This document shows, piece after piece, positions 26,498 through 35,076 of a stretch of 64,000 bases of DNA. Positions within the stretch are counted from its first letter, which is position 1. Each line of letters starts with the position of its first letter. Source of the DNA: Dolichospermum compactum NIES-806 (GTDB taxonomy: Bacteria; Cyanobacteriota; Cyanobacteriia; Cyanobacteriales; Nostocaceae); assembly GCF_002368115.1 (NCBI RefSeq), contig NZ_AP018316.1:2260927-2324926 (forward strand), in the 5' to 3' direction. The notes below the pieces were generated by a model. That model was not told the DNA's origin and did not search any database. It saw only the letters and a list, made by a program, of their open reading frames with translations. A program made the position numbers and the translations under genes.

Positions 26498-27001
26498 TTA
26501 ACTACCAGTAAAAATTTGCCATAATATTCTTATTAATATCACGGGTATGGATATTAAAACAATAGCCAGTACAAATAATCCGATACTAAAAATGAGGATA
26601 AATGATTTATCTCCCTTTTGATTTTGATACGGAGATTTTAACGCTTCTTCCAATAAAATGATATTGTAATTATTCGCTCTCCAAGCAAAATCAAACAAAT
26701 CTCCTAACATGGGAATAGCCCCAACTAAGGAATCTACAATCACATTCATTACCATCCGTCCTAATGTGGCTGTGGGTACGCCTAATTGTGCAGATTCAAT
26801 GATAATATAAAATGAGAATATTAATCCTAAAGCATCACCACCTATGGGTAGTAATCCAATAATTGGATCTAACCCGACTCCTATTGGTGTTCCAGGAATG
26901 GTAATTATATTATCTAATAGTCCACTAAGTTGACGTAGACGCTTTAGTCTCGGTGCATAACCATCGAGTGTAATTACAAATGGTTCAGACGAATTAGGCA
27001 T
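26498..27001 (-). CDS. DUF4112 domain membrane protein
   Basis: 167 residues. The block LRQLSGLLDNIITIPGTPIGVGLDPIIGLLPIGGDALGLIFSFYIIIESAQLGVP, with repeated G-P-G turns, followed by MVMNVIVDSLVGAIPMLGDLFDFAWRANNYNIILLEEAL, is the DUF4112 signature. Two or three membrane segments, including a last hydrophobic helix at ~137-160. No function is known for the family. It precedes the alpha/beta hydrolase gene on the same strand. Confidence 0.88.
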   Translation of the reverse strand: MPNSSEPFVITLDGYAPRLKRLRQLSGLLDNIITIPGTPIGVGLDPIIGLLPIGGDALGLIFSFYIIIESAQLGVPTATLGRMVMNVIVDSLVGAIPMLGDLFDFAWRANNYNIILLEEALKSPYQNQKGDKSFILIFSIGLFVLAIVLISIPVILIRILWQIFTGS

Positions 27002-27140
27002 TATTAATTATTTCCACTTTATTGGTGATCAAATCTACTATTACTTCATTTCTCCAACCAAAATCTTTTCATAGTCATCTAGAAAATTTGTAGCTAGGTT
27101 GACTGTTATTTTACTGTAATTACAAAGATTGTCTTCTTTT

Positions 27141-27260
27141 TTAATTCTTAATTCTTAATTTTGAATTGTTCATGTCTTTACCAACAGTTACATTTAATTG
27201 GTGTCCGACGAGAAGAACGAAAGCACTCATCCATAACCATAACATTAAAACAAAAAAGGA
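27141..27260 (-). pseudogene. YihY/BrkB-like C-terminal remnant
   Basis: Minus-strand frame reads FVLMLWLWMSAFVLLVGHQLNV then VGKDMNN and a stop at 27141. The LWLWxSAFVLLxGxQLN pattern is the last membrane segment of YihY/UPF0761 proteins. Everything upstream is missing, so this is the tail of a deleted gene. Confidence 0.5.
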
Positions 27261-27379
27261 CGGATTTTTTTGCTGGGAATTTGCTGAATTCTATCTAATG
27301 CTGTCATAGCTGTACGTAATACAGCAACGAAGCCTTTATAAATTACGATTGCTATTAGACCTGGAGGACGTTGATTCAT
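27245..27379 (-). pseudogene. DUF2127-like N-terminal remnant
   Basis: ATG at 27379 opens a 44-codon frame beginning MNQRPPGLIAIVIYKGFVA, matching the start of cyanobacterial DUF2127 membrane proteins, then drifting and stopping at 27245. It runs directly into the YihY-like tail in another frame, so a deletion joined two different genes here. Confidence 0.5.
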
Positions 27380-27635
27380 GATTTATTTTTACTTACTTAT
27401 AAATATTTAGAGTCTTAGTGTAAGTTGGAGTTTTGTATCTGTTTGGGTATTTATCGTATTATCACTTATTTGCAATTTTAATGGTAAGTATTTTATAATT
27501 GATTCAGATAGTTTTGTAACAGTCAAAATGTCTGATCGATTAAATACACTTCTAAATGATGTTTATCTTGTTACCAAGAAAGGATAATGTCAAACTGCTC
27601 TATTCACTAACTATTAACTACTCCTAGCTAAAATA

Positions 27636-28115
27636 ATGACCGAAAATATTGATAAATCTACCCATTTAACCCAAAAGTGGTTAACTGAAATTCAGTTTCT
27701 GACACAACAGATGAAGCAATTTCAGCGCGAACGAGATGAAGCTTGGGAAAGTTCGCAAAAATGGCGACAGCTTTATAATACAGAAGCAGAGCAAAGACGT
27801 GCAGATACCAGAATGCACCAAGAAGCAATCGCATCTATAAAGGCTGAAGTCCAAAAATTTTCGGGTGTTAATGGGGAAACCGGAACTGATATGACTACAG
27901 CTATTCAGCAAGAAATTTCCCAGTTTAATTCTATAGAAGAGTTACAAACTCAATTGTTAGAAGTCATACAGGAACGTGATTGTCTGTTACAAGCTTTGAA
28001 ACTTGAGCAAGAAAATCACGCTCAAACTCGGAAAAGTCTCACGACAGCTTTAGGTGATGCCATTGATAGTTTAGCACGTTTAAGGGCAGACAGAAAAAAT
28101 GTAGAGGACACATAG
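27636..28115 (+). CDS. Conserved coiled-coil hypothetical protein
   Basis: 159 residues, almost wholly helical with heptad character: LTEIQFLTQQMKQFQRERDEAWESSQKWRQLYNTEAEQRR, then a short acidic/Gly break near residue 85, then EELQTQLLEVIQERDCLLQALKLEQENHAQTRKSL. Charged, no membrane segment or signal. Probably a soluble oligomer. Family not recognised beyond likeness to other cyanobacterial coiled-coil proteins. It lies 200 bases before the ferrochelatase-family gene on the same strand, but a separate promoter there is likely. Confidence 0.6.
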   Translation: MTENIDKSTHLTQKWLTEIQFLTQQMKQFQRERDEAWESSQKWRQLYNTEAEQRRADTRMHQEAIASIKAEVQKFSGVNGETGTDMTTAIQQEISQFNSIEELQTQLLEVIQERDCLLQALKLEQENHAQTRKSLTTALGDAIDSLARLRADRKNVEDT

Positions 28116-28315
28116 AATCAAGTAATACTAGCACATTAATGATTACAATCTTGTATTAAACCTTAATGTAATTTAATGTATTGAGTTAGATGTGTATTTT
28201 TATTTTTATTTTTATCCCATCCCCCTGGATAGGATATTATGCTACAAATTGATAGAGATAATCTAGTAATTATCTAGGCCTGTCTCTCTGTTTCAGTTAT
28301 CTTGAGGAACTCATT

Positions 28316-29437
28316 GTGGTTGCAACCCCGGAAAAACTGCACGCTACCCATAGCCACGATCATCTACCCAGTAAAGACCGTGTAGCCGTACTACTTATGG
28401 GCTATGGCGAAGTCGAAAGCTATGAAGATTTTGCTAACTATAACGAACAAGCTTTAAATTTACTGACGGCTAAATTCGCTCCTGTTCCCACTTGGATTTA
28501 TCCCCCTTTAGCAAAGCTTTTGGCATTATTTGATCGTCATGAATGGGGACACACACATCATGATTTTATTTCCCCTCATAATGCCATTTTTGAAAGACAA
28601 AGAGCGGGTATTGAACACGAATTACAACATAAATGGGGTAATGGTGTTCAAGTTTTCAAAGCTTTTAACTTCTGCGCTCCTTTTTTACCAAACCAAGTTT
28701 TAGCCGAAATTAAAGATCAAGGCTTTAGCAAACTGCTGATTTATCCATTATTGGTTGTTGATTCCATTTTTACCAGTGGTATTGCTATTGAACAAGTAAA
28801 TAATGCTCTGGTAGAATTAGCCGATGGTGATGAACATTGGATTAAAGCCCAAAAATATATTCCCTCGTTCTACAATGAGCCAAAATATATTGATTTAATG
28901 GCGCATTTGGTAGAAGAAAAAATTCATACTGATTTAGCTACAGGTTATTTACCTTCGCAAATTGGGATTATCTTGATGAATCATGGTTGTCCCCACAAAG
29001 CGAAAGGCTTTACTTCTGGGATTGATGAAAGTCAAGCCATGTATGAGTTAGTCAGAAATAAGTTAATTAACAATTACCCGTTAATTTCTGTGGGTTGGTT
29101 GAACCATGACACCCCATTAATTGAATGGACTCAACCCAATGCTACCCAAGCTGCTCAAAATTTGATTCAATTGGGTGCAAAGGCATTGCTATTTATGCCT
29201 ATTGGTTTTGCTACAGAAAATCATGAAACTTTGTTAGATGTACATCACATTATTCATGATTTGGAAAAACAACATCCAGATGTAGATTATTTACAAATGG
29301 CTTGTGTTAATGATGATCCACAATTTTTAGCGATGGTTGCTGAATGGGCAAATTCACATATTGCAGAGTTGATGGAAACTGAAGGTATGGCTGTTAATTC
29401 CCAATCAGCTATTACTCACCACCATCACCATCATTAG
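28316..29437 (+). CDS. Ferrochelatase-family protein with natural His6 tail
   Basis: 373 residues from GTG 28316, preceded by a GAGG site. The two ferrochelatase half-motifs are visible: N-terminal VAVLLMGYGEVESYEDFANY, the catalytic-His block GIILMNHGCPHKAKGF (SxHGxP equivalent) and the C-terminal FATENHETLLDVHHI (xxxEHxETLxE equivalent). It is divergent from canonical HemH, so the metal or tetrapyrrole may differ (cobalt or nickel chelation is possible). The protein begins with a His-containing HATHSHDH segment and ends in HHHHHH, so both termini may hold metal. Cytosolic. A weak hairpin terminator lies ~80 bases downstream. Confidence 0.8.
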   Translation: MVATPEKLHATHSHDHLPSKDRVAVLLMGYGEVESYEDFANYNEQALNLLTAKFAPVPTWIYPPLAKLLALFDRHEWGHTHHDFISPHNAIFERQRAGIEHELQHKWGNGVQVFKAFNFCAPFLPNQVLAEIKDQGFSKLLIYPLLVVDSIFTSGIAIEQVNNALVELADGDEHWIKAQKYIPSFYNEPKYIDLMAHLVEEKIHTDLATGYLPSQIGIILMNHGCPHKAKGFTSGIDESQAMYELVRNKLINNYPLISVGWLNHDTPLIEWTQPNATQAAQNLIQLGAKALLFMPIGFATENHETLLDVHHIIHDLEKQHPDVDYLQMACVNDDPQFLAMVAEWANSHIAELMETEGMAVNSQSAITHHHHHH

Positions 29438-29447
29438 GTAATTAGGG

Positions 29448-29548
29448 CGGTTAGAAACCGCGTCTACACAGGCAAAACCCACCTGCGTGGGTTGAAAATA
29501 TTTAATTTTTTATTAGTCCATTTCGGTGGACTTTTTTTGTAGTGTAGC
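29448..29548. repeat. Interspersed foldback repeat (GGCGGTTAGAAACCGC type)
   Basis: Starts GGCGGTTAGAAACCGCGTCTACAC, includes ACCCACCTGCGTGGGTTG, AGTCCATTTCGGTGGACT and ends TGTAGTGTAGC. A frequent intergenic foldback in Nostocales. It contains the likely terminator of the chelatase gene. Confidence 0.65.
29515..29538 (+). terminator. Terminator after ferrochelatase-family gene
   Basis: Stem AGTCCA/TGGACT with loop TTTCGG followed by seven T. Provided by the interspersed repeat. Confidence 0.6.
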
Positions 29549-29630
29549 AATGTCAGACTTTGGCGTGGGTTTTAGTTGGGTTATGTCAGTTGGGAATCAT
29601 AGAGTAAGAAGACGATAATACCTTTTAGTT

Positions 29631-29828
29631 TTATGGAATTCCCACATCATTCAAGCATTCATCAACTAAAGGAGTTTGCATCCGAATAGCAATATACCAG
29701 TAGTCCCTAAGTCCAGGTTGTATTTGTCTTCCATTAACCCGAACCTTTTCATCCTGAGTACGCCAACGCTTTTCTCTCATTCTATTTTCAAAAGGTTCTC
29801 TTTTAGAAACGTCTCCATCGAAAGATTG
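29631..29828 (-). pseudogene. C-terminal remnant of unknown protein
   Basis: About 65 codons open on the minus strand, reading FDGDVSKREPFENRMREKRW, then VNGRQIQPGLRDYWYIAIRM and ending LNDVGIP at a TAA (29631). Composition and the absence of stops support a real coding relic. It is cut at its 5' side exactly at the right end of the tnpB element, so the element seems to have inserted in this gene. Family not recognised. Confidence 0.4.
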
Positions 29829-30060
29829 ACACTCCCCGGTCTAAAGACACGGGGATTCTTAAGATTTCACAATCTTAATATCTTGTTTGCACAAGTTCCC
29901 AGACTCAGTACGTTTGCACAAAAGTGCGTGCTGATACCGCCAGTTGCTCTACTTGGGGAAACCCCAAGACCGCACTGGCTCATCTTCTGGGCGTTTAGCT
30001 GTTAAACAGCAAGTTTCGCGGAGTCCCCAGGTACTATTTTGAAACCTCTATCTCTGATAG
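29826..30060 (-). ncRNA. Probable omega-RNA (reRNA) and right end of tnpB element
   Basis: In IS200/IS605 and IS607 elements the guide RNA is made from the 3' part of tnpB through the right end. Here the 3' end of the tnpB fragment is followed by a structured stretch closing with the hairpin CCCCG/CGGGG (29834-29854) and GGAGTGTCAA at the element boundary. The 20 bases outside (TCTTTCGATGGAGACGTTTC on the minus strand) would be the guide. Boundaries are approximate. Confidence 0.4.
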
Positions 30061-30400
30061 TCTTTGCAGCACCAATATCGGCGTGTTCGTGATATCCGCA
30101 TTCCGTACAAATGAATTTCTCACCATCACGGTTTGACTTATCAGTATGCCCACAATTTCTGCATTCTTGACTGGAGTATTTAGGATTAATTTTAATTACA
30201 ACTTTTCCTTCCTTCACAGCGAGATACTCAATTTTTAAAATCAAATCACTCCAACTTGCATCAGAAATAGAACGGTTTAATCCTTTTTTTTTAGACTGGC
30301 CATTCTTTAAAAATCTCCCTGTTTTTTCATCGGTTTTAACTTTGCAACGCCTCAACATACCGGAGATGTTTAAATCTTCTAAGGCAATAGCATCAACCTT
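30002..30400 (-). pseudogene. tnpB: TnpB 3' fragment
   Basis: About 132 codons: starts at the ISAs1 junction with KVDAIALEDLNISGML (RuvC-II block with catalytic Glu), then ASWSDLILKIEYLAVKEG, the zinc finger YSSQECRNCGHTDKSNRDGEKF / CTECGYHEHADIGAAKTI (four Cys and the RuvC-III Asp) and a GDSAKLAV tail. The N-terminal two-thirds including the RuvC-I Asp is absent, so the nuclease is dead. Truncated by, or together with, the neighbouring ISAs1-family element. Confidence 0.92.
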
Positions 30401-32006
30401 CAGGGGAAACGCATCTAATTTTTTTTGACAAAATGTAACTTATATGAATAGATAAAAAGGGCAGTATTACAATGTTAATATCAAGCCAATAAATGAGTAT
30501 GAAGAAAATTTGATGGTAAATTCGTTTCTATAAGAATCAATAAAATGAGTTGAAGTGGTATTCTCAATAAAACTAAAGAGACAAAATTCACAAAATGAAG
30601 CTACCACCAAAAATCACAATAGTAGATAACTTTAAAGATTTAGAAGATAAAAGAGTTGAGAGAACAAAAAGGCATAAATTAATAGATATAGTGACCATTG
30701 CGATTTGTGCAGTGATCTGTGGAGTAGATAGTTGGGTATTGATGGAGGCTTATGGAAAAAAGAAAGAAAAATGGCTAAAACAATTTTTAGAACTTCCAAA
30801 CGGGATTCCATCTCATGATACATTCGCCAGAGTATTTGCGAGAATAGATCCGCAACAATTTCAGAATTGTTTTTTGAGTTGGATAAAATCTATCAATAAA
30901 ATTACAGAAGGAGAAGTCATAGCAATAGATGGGAAAACATTAAGGCATTCATATGATAAAGGAAAGGATAAAGGTGCGATTCACATGGTAAGTGCATGGG
31001 CAACTAGTAATAAATTAGTATTAGGACAATGTAAAGTAGAAGAAAAGTCAAATGAAATAACAGCCATACCGGAATTAATTAAAGTATTAGATATAGCCGG
31101 ATGTTTAGTAACGATTGATGCGATGGGGTGTCAAAAAGAGATAGTAAAATCAATTGCAGAAAAATCAGGCGAATATATTATCGCACTCAAAAAGAATCAA
31201 GGTAATTTATATAAGAATGTAGAAGAATCTTCAAAGAAGCTATATCTAAAGGGTTTGAGGGATTCAAATATAGTGAATTTTATACAAAAGAAGACGAACA
31301 TGGAAGAGAAGAGATTCGTCATTATCTCATGTTATCAGACATAGAAGAAAGAATAGATACTGATAAGAAATGGGTAAATCTTCAAAGTGTAGGAATGGTA
31401 GAATATATACGAAAAGTTAATGGAAAAACGAAGGTTGAGACAGGTTATTATATAAGTAGTTTGACAAATAATGCGAAATTACTAGGAGAATCAGTCCGCA
31501 CTCATTGGGGTATAGAGAATTCATTACACTGGGTTTTAGATGTAGCTTTTAGAGAAGATGATTGTCGGATAAGAAAGGATAATGCACCACAAAACTTTGC
31601 AGTTATTCGTCATATAGCAGTTAATCTTTTAGGAAAAGAAAAAAGCCAAAAACTAGGAACTAAAAGTAAGCAGTTTTGTGCAGGATGGGATGATGAATAT
31701 TTAGAGAAGATTTTAGAATGTATCTGATAAAAATCAGAAAATATAGACAAATATAAATATAACCAATTTATTTTTCTGTTGATTCTACAATAGAATCTAT
31801 ATTTTTGATGCCAAAAAATATAGATATTAATATATAGAACTGAACAAAATAAATCCATCATTAAAAATAAATAATTACTCTAAATTTATGAAATTTTTAT
31901 AATTTTAATAAAGGAATTTATGAGATTTTGAATGAAGTTAGATATTTTCCCATATTGATGCACTAATATAGTATTCTGTCAAGATAATTTAGATGCGTTT
32001 CCCCTG
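30401..32006 (+). mobile_element. ISAs1-family insertion sequence, 1606 bp, no target duplication
   Basis: Ends are an 18-bp perfect inverted repeat CAGGGGAAACGCATCTAA, with similarity continuing inward (TTGACAAAAT versus TTGACAGAAT). It carries one frameshifted transposase gene. The flanks differ: the left is tnpB coding sequence (AACCTT outside the end), the right is hsdS coding sequence (CAACAG), so the expected 8-10 bp duplication is missing. That implies recombination between two copies or an adjacent deletion after insertion. Confidence 0.88.
30595..31727 (+). pseudogene. ISAs1-family transposase, one frameshift
   Basis: Two overlapping frames together give a whole transposase: DDE_Tnp_1-associated N-terminus (NFKDLEDKRVERTKRHKLIDI), first Asp in VIAIDGKTLRHS, second in LVTIDAMGCQKEI, and Glu in HWGIENSLHWVLDVAFREDDCR in the second frame. 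The break is near 31222-31229: adding one A within GAAGAATC restores NVEEIFKEAISKGFEGF, so a 1-base deletion is likely. No slippery heptamer is evident. The element is probably immobile unless the shift is a sequencing error. Confidence 0.88.
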
Positions 32007-32142
32007 CAACAGAACCTAGCTCAACATAGTTTTGCTTCTCTAAAGATGAAGAAATCTGTAGATAGAAAGGTTGATAATATTCTGGATCTAGCCGAGTACA
32101 ACCTTCCAGTTTTGATTTGAGAACCACACTCCAAACTGCCAA
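32007..32142 (-). pseudogene. hsdS: HsdS (specificity subunit) 5' remnant
   Basis: Starts at TTG 32142, just after the Uma2 stop and behind an AAGGAAGG site, and reads AVWSVVLKSKLEGCTRLDPE then YYQPFYLQISSSLEKQ, the usual N-terminus of type I / BcgI-type specificity subunits. After about 45 codons it runs into the inverted repeat of the ISAs1-family element; the DNA-recognition domains are gone. This removes target specificity from the restriction operon. Confidence 0.8.
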
Positions 32143-32145
32143 AAT

Positions 32146-32796
32146 TTAACCTTCCTTTTGCTGAAACTGGTTCAATAACCAAGCGCCAACTTCAGATTGA
32201 CTCATTTCACGACTACGGCGTAAAGCTTCCTCTAAAATTGCAATTACTAAACCAGGAAATACCTGTGATTCTCGAATACGTTTACTACCTTGATATGCCA
32301 TAGCATAAGCGATGATTTGGGCATTTTGGACATCTACCACCCAATATTCAGCAACACCTAAATCTTCATATAGAGTTCGCTTTGTCCCCAAGTCATCAAG
32401 GAGAGATGTTTTCGCAATCTCAATCACTAAATCTGGTGCAGGATACAGATCAAGTTTGACAATACCTGTACCAGTGGGGATAGATTGGGCGCGTTCTCGC
32501 AAGTAATACGCCACATCAGGCTGACAGTCCTGAATACCAGTTTTACGAAAAGTAGTAGTATCTAAACCTGTAGCTAGAATCCCTCTAATTGTTGCAAATA
32601 GAGTTACCGCAAAAATAATTACAACATGGTCTTTACCATGATCAAAACTAACTGGTGCCATTTCCAGCCTCATATACCCTTTGTAGTAGTAACTTTTCGC
32701 TTTTTCGTTGAGCAAATTGATAATTATCTGCTCATAATCTGCCCAAGAAGTGTAAATCCATGTATCTGTGGGTAACTGGGTTTGTAACTCAATCAT
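32146..32796 (-). CDS. Uma2 family (DUF820) putative endonuclease
   Basis: 216 residues. The Uma2 core shows a PD-(D/E)XK-like arrangement: RLEMAPVSFDHGKDHVVI, GIQDCQPDVAYYLRE, the PDLVIEIAKTSLLDDLGTKR block with catalytic Asp and Glu, and YEDLGVAEYWVVDVQ. These proteins are hugely expanded in cyanobacteria and their biological role is unknown. It lies 3 bases downstream of the restriction-modification fusion gene and just before the hsdS remnant, so it is embedded in that operon, which is unusual. Confidence 0.9.
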   Translation of the reverse strand: MIELQTQLPTDTWIYTSWADYEQIIINLLNEKAKSYYYKGYMRLEMAPVSFDHGKDHVVIIFAVTLFATIRGILATGLDTTTFRKTGIQDCQPDVAYYLRERAQSIPTGTGIVKLDLYPAPDLVIEIAKTSLLDDLGTKRTLYEDLGVAEYWVVDVQNAQIIAYAMAYQGSKRIRESQVFPGLVIAILEEALRRSREMSQSEVGAWLLNQFQQKEG

Positions 32797-32799
32797 TTT

Positions 32800-34836
32800 C
32801 TAACCCTCCCGCCAAAACGAAAATTTTTGTTTCTTTGCAAAATCTATAAATGCACTTCCAATCTCATCTAAATCATGATCAATAATCATGTGTCCATGAT
32901 CATCAATCTTTGGTCTGCCGTCCTCCCCTGGCTTGTAAATATACTCCCCAGAGTTATCTTTACCACTATTTTCGCTGGTGGCAAAAAATATAGGATAGTC
33001 CTTAATTTTAGGACAGTAATGTTTAGAATTAGGATCATCATCCCACTTTTGGAGAAATAAAACACTGGTTTTTGTGCCAGTATGTGGCTTAAAAGTATTT
33101 ACGTGCAGTCCTACCACTGCTAAAATTCTGGCTCGCTCACTAATCCAAGTCCGCAAATGAGCATCAGTAATATTATTAAACCGTCCTTGAGGAAGAACAA
33201 TTGCCATTCGTCCCCCTGGACATAAAAATTCTAAATTACGCTCAATAAATAAAACATCTCGACTTTGTTTCGTTTGCCAATTTCCTGAATCTTCATAGCG
33301 TTTACTCTCAATAGCACCAGCTTGTTTTTGCCGTTCTTCTGGATCAGCTAAAGCATCAACATCAATCGCTTTCCACTTTTTAGCAAGTTGATATTGATAC
33401 AAAATTTTACTATCTACAATATCTCCTGCAAATGGTGGATTAATCATCAGCACATCAAAATTGAAGTTGCGGAAATTTTTCTGATTCCAATCATCATCTG
33501 TACGATTCTCAAATTGTAGTAAACGGCGACGGAGGGCAACTCGTATTTCGTCACTCCAATTTCTCGGATCAAGGGTATTAGCTCGATAAACATTAGTTTT
33601 GCCATCACCAGCAATCAAATTGAGTGCTTTAGTAACCTTTACACTCCGAGCATCAAAATCAATACCATATACCATTTCACTCGCATATTCTGCTTGATCT
33701 TTAGTGGGTCTATCTGATGTCATTTCCCCACCCCAAACGTGAAAAATAGTATGAACTGTAAACCCACAACTGCCAGCAGCCGTATCAATCATATACTCTT
33801 CCCATTTAGGATTGAGCATTTTCACACACATATCAATCACATGACGGGGAGTAAAATATTGCCCTTTTGCTCCCTTGTAAACTTGCGTTACCAAATATTC
33901 AAAGGCTTCATCAATGACTTGTAAGTTGGAATTAAACAGTTTAATGTCTTGCAAAAACGAAACACACACAGCTAAATGATCGGGTGTTAAATCAATGTTT
34001 TCTCCTGGTAGAAAAACACCTTGCCATTTTTCCCTAGCTGCATGAAATAGGTTATTAATTTTGTCATATAATTCTTGACGAGTTTCACCAGCAGCGCGAA
34101 ATTCTACAACTTTACCTGGTCGTCTTTTTGCTTGTGCTTCGTCGTAAAGCTTGGCATAAATTAATTTAAATACTTCTTCAAATTGGTCAACTCCAGCGTT
34201 TGCTAAAACTAGGTTTTCCAAATCTAAAATTACATCACGTAAAGATAGGCGTTCTACAACCAGTTTGTTACGTTTCTCAAGCTCTTGGAGGGTGACACGC
34301 TCGTTGATGACTTCAGCTAGTGTTTGGTTTGCATGAGGTAAATCAGAAATACTGCGGTAAATATTTGGATCTTCCCGATGTAAAATAACAATTTCACTGC
34401 CATTTGTCCAAACTGCAATAGGCGCACCTTCAGCATTACAGTAAGATTTTAGTTGTTCTAGACCATCTCGACGCTTTGGCTTCTTAACTTCAATAATAAT
34501 ATATGCTGTATTCGGATGATCCTTTTCAGAAATGACGATATCTGCTCGCTTATCCCCCACGCTAGAGCCAAAATATACACCCTTTTCTACGGCAATTCTA
34601 GCGGTAGGATAACCATAGGTATGAATTAAGCGATATAGAAACAGTTGGCGGACAATTTCCTCTGGTTTAGCTGGACGTTCCTTACCATCTACGAAATCGC
34701 GCAGATACGGTTTCCCTTTTTTGTCAAAAATTTGAAGTGCCGGAATTTCTTTATCTTTATCAAAGATATCGAGAGCATAATCAGTAGATTTGAGGATATC
34801 AATTAATGTATAAGTTGGATTAGTTTTATCTGTCAT
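32800..34836 (-). CDS. Nuclease-DNA adenine methyltransferase fusion (BcgI A / HsdM-like)
   Basis: 678 residues. Residues ~45-165 form an HsdR_N-type nuclease domain: EEIVRQLFLYRLIHTYGYP, GDKRADIVISEKDHPN (catalytic Asp) and AYIIIEVKKPKRRDGLEQLKSY (ExK). Then helical HsdM-like region (YKGAKGQYFTPRHVIDMCVKML), SAM-binding IDTAAGSCGFTVHTI (motif I) and catalytic NPPF in FDVLMINPPFAGDIVD (motif IV), ending GRMAIVLPQGRFNN. Endonuclease plus N6-adenine methyltransferase in one chain, needing a separate S subunit, resembles type IIB/IIG BcgI rather than classic HsdRMS. There is no translocase ATPase. With hsdS broken the product likely lacks a target. Confidence 0.87.
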   Translation of the reverse strand: MTDKTNPTYTLIDILKSTDYALDIFDKDKEIPALQIFDKKGKPYLRDFVDGKERPAKPEEIVRQLFLYRLIHTYGYPTARIAVEKGVYFGSSVGDKRADIVISEKDHPNTAYIIIEVKKPKRRDGLEQLKSYCNAEGAPIAVWTNGSEIVILHREDPNIYRSISDLPHANQTLAEVINERVTLQELEKRNKLVVERLSLRDVILDLENLVLANAGVDQFEEVFKLIYAKLYDEAQAKRRPGKVVEFRAAGETRQELYDKINNLFHAAREKWQGVFLPGENIDLTPDHLAVCVSFLQDIKLFNSNLQVIDEAFEYLVTQVYKGAKGQYFTPRHVIDMCVKMLNPKWEEYMIDTAAGSCGFTVHTIFHVWGGEMTSDRPTKDQAEYASEMVYGIDFDARSVKVTKALNLIAGDGKTNVYRANTLDPRNWSDEIRVALRRRLLQFENRTDDDWNQKNFRNFNFDVLMINPPFAGDIVDSKILYQYQLAKKWKAIDVDALADPEERQKQAGAIESKRYEDSGNWQTKQSRDVLFIERNLEFLCPGGRMAIVLPQGRFNNITDAHLRTWISERARILAVVGLHVNTFKPHTGTKTSVLFLQKWDDDPNSKHYCPKIKDYPIFFATSENSGKDNSGEYIYKPGEDGRPKIDDHGHMIIDHDLDEIGSAFIDFAKKQKFSFWREG

Positions 34837-35076
34837 GAATGTTAATTTTGAGCGTCAAAGTCTCCTTATTATTAACCCCAAGCACTGAATTATTAACTCA
34901 AAAGCTTTAGTTTCAATGCTTACAGCAAGAAAATAATCATAACATAAGTTACATCTCTTTTAACTCAAGTATCTAGATTTTAACTGAATTTTTTAACCTG
35001 TGTTTCTTACATAAATTAACAATCAGAGTCATCCATCAATTACCCCAATTTCCTCAATTATAACGCTACGACCACA

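Noticed and set aside
29676..30005. 109-codon plus-strand frame
   Set aside because: Antisense to the tnpB right end and a coding relic; composed of repeat DNA.
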